Positions 8,146 through 15,836 are shown, counted from the first letter of the stretch. The stretch: DNA of 52,327 nt from Pseudomonadota bacterium (GCA_023399375.1 JAEWPX010000186.1:1-52327), one strand, 5' to 3'. The notes: generated by a model from the sequence alone, not told the origin. Numbers and translations: made by a program.

Positions 8146-9147
8146 ATGAAACAGTCAATCCTAAGCGTCAGCGATGTCCAAAGCCTGATCAAAGGCGGCA
8201 ATAAACTCCTGCTCGCAGGGGAGGAAGAGGCTCTCAAACTGTTGCCCAAAGGAGACTGGGTCGCAGGAACAATCCCTTATTTCATATCGAAAGAACAAGG
8301 CGGCATGGTCAGTCGCGAATTGATTTGCGTGACCGACATAAGTTCCTTCGTAAACGCAATAGACATTGTCAAATACGATCAAAACACTCTGGCCAGGGTC
8401 TATTCCGAAGGACCAAAACATGGGTTCAGCTTTATCGTCATTCCGGCCATGAGCAAAACACACTTGTCATTTGCTCTCAACGCTCCGAACTATAAGGATT
8501 TCGGCGTTCGCCCCCTCATTGGCTGGATTGCCGGCGTCCACCTCAGCGATCTCGGCAAGAAGACCCCCAAGGTCTTCAACGGCCAGACCGGCGAGGTGTT
8601 GGAGGAAGGCGCTTTCGTGCTCCAGGCGCAGCTGCCGGAAAACAAGATTGCCGAAATCGGCATCGTCAATCTGTTCGAGCAAGGCGACGGCGACATTCTG
8701 ACGTTCACCTCCGACGACTTTTCCGCCGAGACCGTGATGGTCAACGGCGAAAAACGCAATTTCGCCGCTTACATCGTCAAAAACAAGCTCGACACCAAAT
8801 TGCCCCTCGTAGCCGACTATTACGGCGCTCTGGTCAACATAAGCTTCCAGGGCGTGGACGAGGTGGAAGGCCGAGTGAAGTTCTACGCCCCGGTTTTTTC
8901 CGGCATCCGCTATAAACACGCCAAGCCCGTGGCGGACTACGTCAAGGTCTTCAACGAGCGTCTATGCAAAGAGTGCTCCATCGAATCCGACCGGGTAGCC
9001 TTCTCTTGCAACTGCATTCTCAATTACCTGTATTCCGAATTGGAGGGCAAAAAGACCGACCCCTTCACCGGCCCCGTGACCTTCGGCGAAATCGCCTATC
9101 AGTTATTAAACCAGACTCTGGTCTATTTGGAAGTCATGGACGTCTAA
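8146..9147 (+). CDS. Conserved protein of unknown function (possibly DUF6976)
   Basis: This is a 333-aa cytoplasmic-looking protein. N-terminal landmarks are SVSDVQSLIKGGNKLLLAGEEEAL and LPKGDWVAGTIPYFISKEQGG. A mid region contains GWIAGVHLSDLGKKTPKVFNGQTGEV. A C-terminal part contains CKECSIESDRVAFSCNCILNYLYSELEGKK, with four Cys that could bind metal. The pattern matches a FIST-like conserved family that I tentatively recall as DUF6976. AGGAG precedes the ATG and a strong terminator follows at 9215. The first 350 bp are AT-richer than the rest, matching the AT-rich upstream gene, while the remainder looks host-like. This suggests a mosaic or recently acquired 5' part. Confidence 0.7.
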   Translation: MKQSILSVSDVQSLIKGGNKLLLAGEEEALKLLPKGDWVAGTIPYFISKEQGGMVSRELICVTDISSFVNAIDIVKYDQNTLARVYSEGPKHGFSFIVIPAMSKTHLSFALNAPNYKDFGVRPLIGWIAGVHLSDLGKKTPKVFNGQTGEVLEEGAFVLQAQLPENKIAEIGIVNLFEQGDGDILTFTSDDFSAETVMVNGEKRNFAAYIVKNKLDTKLPLVADYYGALVNISFQGVDEVEGRVKFYAPVFSGIRYKHAKPVADYVKVFNERLCKECSIESDRVAFSCNCILNYLYSELEGKKTDPFTGPVTFGEIAYQLLNQTLVYLEVMDV

Positions 9148-9214
9148 CAGGGTGCACGCCCCCCTGACAGGGGGGACAAACTGTCGCTGAGTTCTTCTCG
9201 TTTTTTTCTGCTCG

Positions 9215-9260
9215 AATAACAGACCCGGCAGCCAAACTGCCGGGTCTGTTATTTGCTTTT
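9215..9260 (+). terminator. Strong rho-independent terminator
   Basis: A perfect 17-bp stem (9215-9231 with 9237-9253) closes a 5-nt CCAAA loop. It is followed by TGCTTTTT. It ends the 7904-9147 transcript. A second, shorter GC hairpin (CCCCCCT/AGGGGGG, 9159-9175) lies just after the stop codon. Confidence 0.85.
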
Positions 9261-9340
9261 TACGCTCAAGCGTACGCATACGAAATGTGAGACTGCTGCG
9301 TAATTCTCGTAGGTGGCTGCGCTCCTCGCTTTTCAGGTTC

Positions 9341-9553
9341 TCAAGGCGTCAGTCGAGGCTGATTTTTCTCCCTATCGAGGATGGTTGCGCCCCATTGGCG
9401 GCATTTTCCAGCCAAAGGGGGCACGTTCGCGCAGCAGGCGACCCTGAGGACCGCCTTTTTCAGATTGAAGGCTATAGCATTGAGCAGAAACTCCAGTTCA
9501 ACCTTGGCCAGACCGAGGTATCGGGCTCGAAAGAAGCCGTAGCCACCGCGTTA
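9341..9553 (-). pseudogene. Transposase C-terminal remnant (DDE, IS1182/IS5-like)
   Basis: The minus strand between a TAA at 9551-9553 and a TGA at 9341-9343 reads RGGYGFFRARYLGLAKVELE and then FLLNAIAFNLKKAVL. This is the typical C-terminal helix region of DDE_Tnp_1 insertion-sequence transposases (YRGLAKV...AxxxNLKR). Only about 70 codons remain and no catalytic residue or start is left. The sequence just upstream on the minus strand (toward 9629) is open in another frame and is cut by the prophage. It shows that this locus between tRNA-Arg and the host genes received mobile DNA before the phage. Confidence 0.65.
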
Positions 9554-9624
9554 ACATAGGAGGGGAGAACAAAGGGCGGCGTGCCGAACTCCGCGCCAAT
9601 CAGTGCCAAATCGCGCGCCGCCTT

Positions 9625-9629
9625 ACTGT
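9625..9629. repeat. Target-site duplication ACTGT (left copy)
   Basis: ACTGT lies immediately outside the left TGT terminus and is repeated exactly at 50158-50162 outside the right ACA terminus. Five bp is the duplication length made by Mu-type transposition. Confidence 0.9.
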
Positions 9630-9821
9630 TGTGCCCTGACACTTAGTTTTGAAGAGGGAGCGATCCGGGATATGCCGGGAGGAAGCGGGATATGATGGGA
9701 CAAGGAGGCCCGGGCCGTGGGGGAATCCGGGGTGTCAAGTGTCGTCGGGGGCCTGTGAAGCGAGACAGGGCCGACGACGCTTAGTTTTGGTCAAACGTCG
9801 TGAGGGCGACGGATAGTTTTG
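9630..9821 (+). promoter_or_regulatory. Left prophage end with three transposase-binding cores (L1, L2, L3)
   Basis: TAGTTTTG occurs at 9644-9651 (14 nt from the terminus), 9782-9789 and 9814-9821; two copies are preceded by T or CT and two are followed by AAG. The arrangement of one site at the tip and a close pair 138 and 170 bp further in mirrors L1/L2/L3 of phage Mu. There L1 is separated from L2-L3 by a bend site for HU. No gene lies in this 196-bp end segment. Confidence 0.85.
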
Positions 9822-9825
9822 AAGG

Positions 9826-10596
9826 TCAGCGCACGTACTCGCGGCAGCTCCAGACAATGCGTCCTATAATCCGCACAGAACTCGAAATCTCGCCATTCAT
9901 ATCGACTTCAATTGGATCGTATTCAGGATTCTTGCTCTTCAACACGAGCTTCCCTGGAACGCGTATTAGATACTTCACGAAAACTTCCTGATCCAGGCCA
10001 ACCGCAAAAAGCCCGCCATCTATAATTTCGCGCTGGCTTTCATCTATGAGCACGGTATCGCAATCCATAAGAACCGGCTCCATGCTTTCGCCAGTCACAT
10101 CCATTAAGACCATTTTCTTGGGCCGTCCCTTCCGGCGCAAAAAGTCCGTCTTGAAGGCGTAATACCCAATAACCTCGCCTTCTGTCTCCAGGCTCCCTGT
10201 TCCCGCGCACAACCGCGCCTTGACCTTGGGAATCAGGCTGTAACCCATGCGTGGCGCGGCTTCGGGGCTCATCCATTGTGGTTCGTCCGGCGGGATGGGA
10301 CAAGCGCTTTGCGCTTCCCCGGGCGCAATTTGGGCGTCACCGCGAAGCATTGGCCCTGTCCCATAAAAAAGCCAGTCCGCAGAAACGGAAAACCCTTTGG
10401 ATATTTTGGCAATCCAAACCGGAGGGATTTGGAGGGTTCTTTTTGCCGCTGACACGGCTCCTTGTTTAATTCCAAGGGCTTTTGCCAAATCGGTGTCAGT
10501 AGTTGTCCCCGTGGCCTGCTTCAAGCGACCGAAGACTTCCATGAATTCTGCGGTTGCAGCTTTTTCGTCGAAAGGTGCAAGCGAAGCTGCAAGCAT
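9826..10596 (-). CDS. Phage repressor, CI-type HTH plus S24 autoprotease
   Basis: This is a 256-aa lysogeny repressor. The N-terminal helix-turn-helix spans about residues 19-75 (DLAKALGIKQGAVSAAKRTL). The C-terminal LexA/S24 domain has a cleavage-type Ala131-Gly132 bond (RLCAGTG), nucleophile Ser171 in TGESMEP and general base Lys208 in EVFVKYL. All elements for RecA-stimulated self-cleavage are present, so SOS induction is expected. This differs from the Mu c repressor. The ATG at 10596 is preferred over a TTG at 10629 because AAGGGA lies upstream. It is transcribed leftward from an operator region shared with the early operon and ends 5 bp from the third transposase site. Confidence 0.9.
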   Translation of the reverse strand: MLAASLAPFDEKAATAEFMEVFGRLKQATGTTTDTDLAKALGIKQGAVSAAKRTLQIPPVWIAKISKGFSVSADWLFYGTGPMLRGDAQIAPGEAQSACPIPPDEPQWMSPEAAPRMGYSLIPKVKARLCAGTGSLETEGEVIGYYAFKTDFLRRKGRPKKMVLMDVTGESMEPVLMDCDTVLIDESQREIIDGGLFAVGLDQEVFVKYLIRVPGKLVLKSKNPEYDPIEVDMNGEISSSVRIIGRIVWSCREYVR

Positions 10597-10622
10597 CGTA
10601 GTTTTCCCTTTTTTTCTGTTCA

Positions 10623-10753
10623 CTAGCAAAAACAGCTAGTTACTAGTTTTGCTAGATATGCGCTATAAAAATTAAGCTGCAAGTAAAATTTCTATTGACC
10701 TGCACTAGCTAAGCCTTTAATCCTGACCTTGGGCGGTCGCAAAATATGACCGC
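10623..10753. promoter_or_regulatory. Divergent control region between repressor and early operon
   Basis: CTAGCAAAA (10623-10631) and TTTTGCTAG (10647-10655) form a perfect 9-bp inverted repeat. Between them lies CTAGTTACTAG, and a further ACTAGCTA occurs at 10704-10711. These CTAG-centred sites are good operator candidates for the repressor. A rightward promoter TTGACC (10695-10700), 17-nt spacer, TAATCC (10718-10723) straddles the last site. A second dyad, GCGGTC/GACCGC (10733-10753), lies downstream and could bind a Ner-like protein. Confidence 0.6.
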
Positions 10754-10790
10754 ATTCCCCGATTTCTAGTCGAGAATCACGGGACGGGCA

Positions 10791-11243
10791 ATGGCTAAGG
10801 CGAAACGAAATTTAGGCGGGACCATGGTGCAGCTCACCCTGCCCTTGTCCAGCCTGCCCACGGCCAACATGGCGGCCGGCAGCCTGCGCCGCCTTGAGGC
10901 CGTCCACGAAGCCCTGCGCGACGCCTTGTCCGGCTCCGGCCTCTCCCGGGAATACGTCGCCGGGGAGCTGTCCCGGTTAACGGGCGACCAGATCAGCATC
11001 CACCACATCAACAGTTGGACCGCCGAGAGCAAGGCCGGGGAACGGCACATCCCCCTGGAATACGCCGCAGCCCTGACCGTGATCCTGGGCGACGCCCGGA
11101 TTTTGGCCGCCGCCTGCCCAGCAGGCTACGTGCTGCTCTCGCCGGAAGAGGCGGCCGTCTACGAAATGGGCAAGGTGGTGGTGGAAGAACGGCGGCGCAG
11201 CCGCAAGAAGCGCGAGCTATGGGAGCGGATCAATGGTGCGTAA
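10791..11243 (+). CDS. Early phage protein, putative DNA-binding (Ner position)
   Basis: This 150-aa protein is the first gene of the rightward early operon. After a variable N-terminus it is helical, with LRRLEAVHEALRDALSGSGLSREYVAGELSRLTGDQIS resembling a helix-turn-helix, and a very basic C-terminus (EERRRSRKKRELWERI). It occupies the position of Mu ner. An internal ATG at 10824 is an alternative start; neither has a strong ribosome site. It overlaps the next gene by 11 nt. I cannot assign a family with certainty; a regulatory role is inferred from position and basic helices. Confidence 0.6.
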   Translation: MAKAKRNLGGTMVQLTLPLSSLPTANMAAGSLRRLEAVHEALRDALSGSGLSREYVAGELSRLTGDQISIHHINSWTAESKAGERHIPLEYAAALTVILGDARILAAACPAGYVLLSPEEAAVYEMGKVVVEERRRSRKKRELWERINGA

Positions 11244-11436
11244 ACGGGCGATCAAAATATGGATGCTCAAGAAGGGCCTTCGTGTCCAGGACATTGCGGA
11301 CAGCTTGGGCGTGCATCATTCCTATGTGTACCATTTTTTGGCCGGCAAGAAGAAAGCACTGGTGATCCGGGACTGGTTTCTTGGGCAAGGGTGCCCGGCG
11401 AAGTACTTGGGCGAAGGAAAGAAGGAGGCGGCGTGA
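11233..11436 (+). CDS. Small HTH regulator
   Basis: This is a 67-aa basic protein. Residues 8-40 (IWMLKKGLRVQDIADSLGVHHSYVYHFLAGKKKAL) form a clear Xre-like helix-turn-helix: IADSLGV as helix 2, HHSYVYHFL as the recognition helix. The remainder (IRDWFLGQGCPAKYLG) resembles the tail of small phage regulators. It overlaps the upstream gene by 11 nt and its TGA overlaps the next ATG (TGATG at 11434-11438), so it is translated in a coupled series. Likely a Cro/Ner-like early regulator, by inference. Confidence 0.75.
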   Translation: MVRKRAIKIWMLKKGLRVQDIADSLGVHHSYVYHFLAGKKKALVIRDWFLGQGCPAKYLGEGKKEAA

Positions 11437-11678
11437 TGGTTGTCGCGTATTGTTGGGCTACTGGGGAAATTGGCATTGGCAAAAGGATGCCGAATGGAGC
11501 TCTTCCCCTGGCGGTAGGCGAGGGCATTGCTCTTGAAGAGGCTGTTAATTGTTTGTCAACTCTAGCACATGACAACAAAACAAGACTCATTCCTGGATTT
11601 TTTACGAGCGGAAACAGGGATAAAATTGAAATTGTATTCGAATTTGCGGAGCGTCTCAAGACAGAAATGGAGGCATAG
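11436..11678 (+). CDS. Small Mu-like early protein (host-nuclease-inhibitor-annotated type)
   Basis: This is an 80-aa protein with N-terminus MVVAYCWATGEIGIGKRMP and then NGALPLAVG. This AY.WA.G.I..G...P.GALP.A pattern is one I recognise from short Mu-like phage proteins commonly labelled host nuclease inhibitor; the label is not tested. The C-terminal half is AT-richer and diverges from that family. It begins by stop-start overlap with the HTH gene. Its UAG stop is the first base triplet of hammerhead-like element 1, so the end of translation abuts that RNA structure. Confidence 0.6.
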   Translation: MVVAYCWATGEIGIGKRMPNGALPLAVGEGIALEEAVNCLSTLAHDNKTRLIPGFFTSGNRDKIEIVFEFAERLKTEMEA

Positions 11679-11681
11679 CCC

Positions 11682-11743
11682 CTGCGACGACCGCCCCCAC
11701 ATGGGCGGTCGTCGGACGGTGGTGCGTCCGGCCTGACGAGCAG
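11682..11743 (+). ncRNA. Hammerhead-like element 1 (type II layout, core damaged)
   Basis: The layout is the same as at 17732 and 18761: CTGC strand (11682-11685), stem III, stem I GTCGGACG/CGTCCGGC (11711-11718 with 11725-11732) with a GTGGTG loop, CTGACGA (11733-11739), then GCAG. But the essential GAAA is replaced by GACGA. Stem III instead becomes a perfect 11-bp hairpin through GACGACCGCCC/GGGCGGTCGTC. The hammerhead A13-A14 step is lost, so self-cleavage is unlikely. It may be a decayed copy or serve only as a hairpin. Confidence 0.6.
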
Positions 11744-11760
11744 CCAAAGGGGAGAATGTC

Positions 11761-11943
11761 ATGGAATTCGAAAAAGCCAAAGAGGCGATCCAAAATTTGA
11801 TGATGCAGCATGCGGGGGGTGATGCCGGCAAGGCGGCCATCCTTATGGCGGCCGCCTTGAATAACTCGTTTCAGAGCTGGGGAGTGGTTTTTAGAGTTCA
11901 GATTCTTGGAGCAACTTTTCGCGAATCGCCCGAGAAAAACTAA
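11761..11943 (+). CDS. Small hypothetical protein, possibly truncated
   Basis: This 60-aa frame begins MEFEKAKEAIQNLMMQHAGG with a good AAGGGGAG ribosome site just after hammerhead-like element 1. The first 40 residues are a plausible helical domain. The last 18 (VFRVQILGATFRESPEKN) are encoded antisense to the 3' end of the minus-strand gene at 11891-12082 and look like run-on. I suspect the original gene was cut by insertion of that minus-strand gene. Function unknown. Confidence 0.45.
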   Translation: MEFEKAKEAIQNLMMQHAGGDAGKAAILMAAALNNSFQSWGVVFRVQILGATFRESPEKN

Positions 11944-12082
11944 CAAAGTCAGAAGCGATCAGCTGGAGGCGTTCCGTATACTCTGCTTCATCACGAGAGC
12001 GTGAAACATTATACCTTGTCTCAACGCGAGAAAGATAAATTTCTTTGGCAACATTTAGGATTGCATCATCAGAATACGACAT
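11891..12082 (-). CDS. Small minus-strand protein within the early operon
   Basis: This 63-aa protein, MSYSDDAILNVAKEIYLSRV..., is charged and helical, with no recognised family. It has CAGGAGAC 7 nt ahead of the ATG and an AT-rich composition unlike the flanking phage genes. It is the only clear minus-strand gene inside the rightward early operon, and its 3' end overlaps the 11761 frame by 53 nt. Such inverted small genes are often accessory genes with their own promoter. The gap to the transposase gene (12083-12185) would hold that promoter. Confidence 0.55.
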   Translation of the reverse strand: MSYSDDAILNVAKEIYLSRVETRYNVSRSRDEAEYTERLQLIASDFVSFSRAIREKLLQESEL

Positions 12083-12120
12083 TTCCGCGTCTCCTGTGTG
12101 GGTTGACGGTTGTGGAAACA

Positions 12121-12187
12121 GGTAACGGCGATCCTATCAGGGGACGCGGGAAACTTACAAGGCGGCAAGGCAGGCGGTAACGGCGAT
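12121..12187 (+). repeat. 12-bp direct repeat ahead of the transposase start
   Basis: GGTAACGGCGAT occurs at 12121-12132 and again at 12176-12187, where it contains the A and T of the transposase ATG. A regulator or antisense RNA bound to this repeat could control transposase translation, but nothing more is visible. Confidence 0.35.
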
Positions 12188-14423
12188 GGAAGACAGGGTT
12201 ACGGCAAAGCGGATCGCAACGGCGCTAAGGATCACTCGGCAGGCTTGCCAGGAGCGGGCCGGCAAAGAGTCCTGGTCCTTTGAGGAGGCCGCGTGCCGTG
12301 GCGGTAAACGCCGCCTTTACTTGCTCGCCGGCCTCCCTTCCGACGTGCGCGAAGCCCTGGGACGCGTGGCGGCCTCGGAAGCGGCGGCGGCCGGACGGCG
12401 CGAGGGCCTCAAGCTCAAGCTCGAACAGGAAGCCGCCGAGGCCGTGGCCGATGCCGCGCGCCAGGAAGGGCTGGCCAAGTTCGTGCGCATGGGCGGAAAG
12501 GCCAAGGCGCGCGCCGAGGCCCGTGCCACCCTGCTCGCCGCCTTCGACGAGTTCATCCGCACCACGGGCCTGCCGCCCTCGACCGCCCGCCACGTCTTTT
12601 CCGTCCAGTACCGCGACAGCGTGATCCAAATCGACGCCGAGGTCCGCGCCCTGCTGCCCAAGGTATGCGCAACCAGCATCGGGAACTGGCAAAAAGCCAT
12701 CGCCGAGAAAGGCGTTTCACGGCTGGCCGGAAACTTTGGCCACCGCAAGGGCACGGGAAAGATCGATCGCAACCCGGAAATCGCCGAGTTTATCAAAGGC
12801 GAACTGTACGAAAGCCCAGGCATCAACGCAAAGCGTGTGCTGAAGGGCATTGAGACGCGGTTTCCGGCCGCGGGCATCACGCAAAAGATGGTTCAGGACT
12901 GGTTGAAGGCGTTTCGCACGAACAATCCGCGCCTCATGCTGGACATCACCAGTCCCGATGCCTGCCGATCCCGATACCAGCCCGCCACGGGGAGCCGTTA
13001 CGAAGGCATCGTGCGGCCGAACCAGCGATGGGAGATGGACAGCACCAAGGGCGACATCATGCTTTGGGATGGAAAGAAGAAATCCCGGCACATCATTGTT
13101 GCCTGCATCGACGTTTACACGCGCCGGGTCAAATTTTTGGTTTCGCGCTCATCCAGTTCCGCCGCCGTGGCTTCATGCCTGCGCCGTTGTCTGCTGGATT
13201 GGGGGCAGGTCGAAACCCTCGTGACGGACAACGGCTCGGATTTCGTTAGCAAACACATGGTGCGTCTGACCCTGGCCCTGGACATCGCACGAGAGGTCGC
13301 CCCACCGTTCACCCCGGAACACAAGCCTTTTGTCGAGCGTGTTTTCGGAACCTTTCTGCGGGGCATCTTCGAGGATTTGCCCGGTTATATCGGGCACAGC
13401 GTGGCCGAGCGCAAGACCATTGAGGACCGCAAGGCGTTTGCCGTGCGGCTGGCCAAGGGGCTGCATCATGGCGAGCTGGACACGCCGCCCGAGTTGCTCC
13501 TCTCCTCTGACGCGCTTCAAAAATTTTGCGACGAGTGGACCGATGCCATCTACGCCCACGAGCCGCACTCCGGCGAAGGCATGGACGGCAAGACGCCCTG
13601 GCAAAAGGCGGCGGAATGGTCCGGGCCGATCCGGCGGATCAACGACGAGCGTGCCCTGGACGTGCTGCTCTCCCCGGTGCCGGGCAAGAAAGGCGATGGC
13701 TACCGCCCCGTCCGCAAAAAGGGCCTTGAGATCGGCGGCTATCACTATACCGCCCCGGAACTTGGCGGCCATGAGGGTCGGCAGGTGCTGTGTCTTGAGG
13801 ATGCCGCCGATTGGGGCGCGATCCACGTCTTCCTGCCACATGACCAGCAGGACGAGGACGGCAGTCTGGAATACCTGTGCCGGGCCGTCTGCCCGCTGCT
13901 GACGGGCATTTCCAGGCGCGAGGAGGCCCTTGCCCGCAGCCGGGTCTACAAGAAGGTGCGCGCCGAGGAAAAGGCGGCCATGCGCGCGGCTTCCCGCAAG
14001 GTGGGCGCGAAGGACGTCTACCGCGAGGTCGTGGAGCACGCCGTGGAGCAAGCCGGCAAGCTCTCGCACCTGCCCAAGCCCACCACCCCCCACGAGACCC
14101 CGATGCTCAAAGAGGCTGGCCTCGCGGCCCGGGCCGGGGACTCGCCGGCACCCCACGAACCGACCGCCGCAGAAATGGCCGCGCGCGCCGCCCTGGCCGA
14201 GGACATGGCCAGGGAGAAGGCGACCGTGTCCAAACTGCGCGGCGACCTTACCCCGCGCCAAAAGTACGCTCGGTGGAGGGAGATTGATGCCGCCCTCCAG
14301 GCCGGCGCGGCGGTCTCGGAACAGGATCGGAAGTGGTGGGTCAGCTATCAGCGAACGCACGAATTTTCGGGACAGGCGCTGCTTCGGGAAATGTCCCAGG
14401 GGCAGGCCGCCCAGGCCCGATAA
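12186..14423 (+). CDS. A: MuA-type DDE transposase
   Basis: This is a 745-aa transposase (Mu A is 663 aa). An N-terminal Mu DNA-binding winged helix (TAKRIATALRITRQACQERA) is followed by end-binding helical domains to about residue 270. The RNase H-like catalytic core has D285 (RWEMDSTKGD), D348 (VTDNGSDF) and E384 (KPFVERVFGTF), a complete DDE set. A beta-barrel Mu-transpos_C region follows (about 490-580), then a long basic, helical C-terminus where Mu A contacts B and ClpX. It inserts phage DNA during lysogeny and replicative transposition and should bind the TAGTTTTG end sites. The ATG lies within a 12-bp direct repeat. The next gene is B, after a 64-nt hairpin spacer. Confidence 0.95.
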   Translation: MEDRVTAKRIATALRITRQACQERAGKESWSFEEAACRGGKRRLYLLAGLPSDVREALGRVAASEAAAAGRREGLKLKLEQEAAEAVADAARQEGLAKFVRMGGKAKARAEARATLLAAFDEFIRTTGLPPSTARHVFSVQYRDSVIQIDAEVRALLPKVCATSIGNWQKAIAEKGVSRLAGNFGHRKGTGKIDRNPEIAEFIKGELYESPGINAKRVLKGIETRFPAAGITQKMVQDWLKAFRTNNPRLMLDITSPDACRSRYQPATGSRYEGIVRPNQRWEMDSTKGDIMLWDGKKKSRHIIVACIDVYTRRVKFLVSRSSSSAAVASCLRRCLLDWGQVETLVTDNGSDFVSKHMVRLTLALDIAREVAPPFTPEHKPFVERVFGTFLRGIFEDLPGYIGHSVAERKTIEDRKAFAVRLAKGLHHGELDTPPELLLSSDALQKFCDEWTDAIYAHEPHSGEGMDGKTPWQKAAEWSGPIRRINDERALDVLLSPVPGKKGDGYRPVRKKGLEIGGYHYTAPELGGHEGRQVLCLEDAADWGAIHVFLPHDQQDEDGSLEYLCRAVCPLLTGISRREEALARSRVYKKVRAEEKAAMRAASRKVGAKDVYREVVEHAVEQAGKLSHLPKPTTPHETPMLKEAGLAARAGDSPAPHEPTAAEMAARAALAEDMAREKATVSKLRGDLTPRQKYARWREIDAALQAGAAVSEQDRKWWVSYQRTHEFSGQALLREMSQGQAAQAR

Positions 14424-14428
14424 AAGGC

Positions 14429-14458
14429 GAACGCTCGCCGTTGCAGCAGCGAGCGTTC
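14429..14458 (+). other. Intercistronic hairpin between A and B
   Basis: GAACGCTCG (14429-14437) pairs perfectly with CGAGCGTTC (14450-14458) around a 12-nt loop. It is followed by AAGGAAAACC with no T-run, so it is more likely an mRNA-stability or processing element than a terminator. Confidence 0.5.
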
Positions 14459-14487
14459 AAGGAAAACCAAAGCAGGGAGATTGAAAA

Positions 14488-15249
14488 GTGACGCAACACG
14501 AATCAACTGTCAACGCTCGCGGCGGCGTGGCCCCTCTCCAGAACGTCGCGCTGTGCCTGTCGGCACTGGATAAGGCGGCCAAGCGGCCGGGCCATCTTCC
14601 GGGGCTGGTGGTCATGTACGGCCCGTCCGGCATCGGCAAAAGCACGGCCGCCGCATACGTGGCCACACGCCTTGATGCCTACTACGTGGAAGCGCGGTCC
14701 AGCTGGACCAAGCGGGCCATGCTGGAAGCGATTCTCATGTCCATGGACATCCGCAAGGGGCGCAGTGTGCAGCCGGCCAGGACCATCTCGGGAATGGCCG
14801 ACCAGATCGCCGAGCAGCTCGCCGGGTCCGGGCGGCCGCTCATCATCGACGAGATGGACCATGTGGTCGAGAAAAACGCCGTGGAACTGGTGCGCGACTT
14901 GTACGAGGCGTCCCGCGCCGCGATCCTGCTTATCGGAGAGGAGGCGCTGCCCGGTAAGCTGGCGCAGTGGGAGCGGTTCCATGGCCGCATCCTGGACTGG
15001 GTTGCGGCGCAACCGGCCGACATGGACGATGCCGTCGAGTTGCGGGAGCTTTACTGCAAACGCGTGCAGGTGGCCGACGATCTGCTGGCAGACGTCGTGG
15101 CTGCCGCCGAGGGCAGTGTGCGCCGCATTTGCGTCAACCTGGAGCGCATCCAGGAGATCGGCCAGATGGACGGTCGCGACGTAATGGATCGCGCAGCCTG
15201 GGGGAATCGCCCCCTGTTTACCGGCCGCGCGCCCCGCCGGAGGTCGTGA
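14488..15249 (+). CDS. B: MuB-type transposition ATPase
   Basis: This is a 253-aa AAA+ ATPase (Mu B is 312 aa; the N-terminal HTH is reduced). Walker A GPSGIGKST spans residues 45-53 and Walker B PLIIDEMD spans 117-124; a sensor-like GEEALP follows. The C-terminal VRRICVNLERIQEIG resembles the MuB C-terminal DNA-binding helices. By family it binds target DNA, delivers it to the transposase and gives target immunity. GTG start with CAGGGAG upstream. Its TGA overlaps the next ATG (TGATG). Confidence 0.9.
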   Translation: MTQHESTVNARGGVAPLQNVALCLSALDKAAKRPGHLPGLVVMYGPSGIGKSTAAAYVATRLDAYYVEARSSWTKRAMLEAILMSMDIRKGRSVQPARTISGMADQIAEQLAGSGRPLIIDEMDHVVEKNAVELVRDLYEASRAAILLIGEEALPGKLAQWERFHGRILDWVAAQPADMDDAVELRELYCKRVQVADDLLADVVAAAEGSVRRICVNLERIQEIGQMDGRDVMDRAAWGNRPLFTGRAPRRRS

Positions 15250-15836
15250 TGGGCAGGCCGCAAGCGCATTTGATCGGCGGCATCCCCGGGCGCGAACGGG
15301 TGTGGGAGGCCTTGCGTCGCGTGCGCGAGGGGGATTGCGGCACCTTGTCCAGGCTTGCGGGCCAGACTGGGGGGATGGCCAAGGATTACCTCGCGGCGTT
15401 GTGCAAAGCGGGCATCGTCGAGGTCGTGGACGAAAGGATCGGGCCGATGGGGCGGACCCGGCGCGTCTTCCGGCTTGTGCGGGATATGGGCATGGAAGCC
15501 CCCCGCGTCCGCAAGGACGGTAGCCTCCTGCCCACGCCCGGCCGGCAGCGCATGTGGCGCTGCATGGGCATCCTCAAGGAGTTTTCGATCATGGACCTCG
15601 TGGCGTCCGCCAGCCTGCCCGAGGCCCCCATCTCCCCGGATGAGGCCGTGTACTACTGCCGTTGGCTTGCCAAGGGCGGCTATCTGCGCCCCACAACACC
15701 CGGCCGGTATCTGGCTGTCCCGGCCATGCGCCACGGCCCCCGCGCGCCCATGATCCAGCGCGTGCGGCGGCTTCTGGACCCCAACACGGGCGAGATCGTC
15801 TGCGAATCCGAGCCCGTCGAGGAGAAGGCCCGATGA
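15249..15836 (+). CDS. Early phage protein with two winged-helix-like segments
   Basis: This 195-aa basic protein starts by TGATG overlap with B. It has a repeated pattern: GTLSRLAGQTGGMAKDYLAALCKAGIVEVVD (about 35-65) and FSIMDLVASA...DEAVYYCRWLAKGGYLRP (about 118-155). Both look like helix-turn-helix plus wing units that end in a short beta hairpin. This suggests a DNA-binding protein with duplicated wHTH domains. No named family is recognised. It is co-translated with B and the next HTH gene (ATGA overlap), so a role in transposition or early control is inferred. Confidence 0.65.
   Translation: MGRPQAHLIGGIPGRERVWEALRRVREGDCGTLSRLAGQTGGMAKDYLAALCKAGIVEVVDERIGPMGRTRRVFRLVRDMGMEAPRVRKDGSLLPTPGRQRMWRCMGILKEFSIMDLVASASLPEAPISPDEAVYYCRWLAKGGYLRPTTPGRYLAVPAMRHGPRAPMIQRVRRLLDPNTGEIVCESEPVEEKAR

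Noticed and set aside
9287..9559. Plus-strand 90-codon frame over the transposase remnant
   Set aside because: It is antisense to a recognisable transposase C-terminus and has no start signal.
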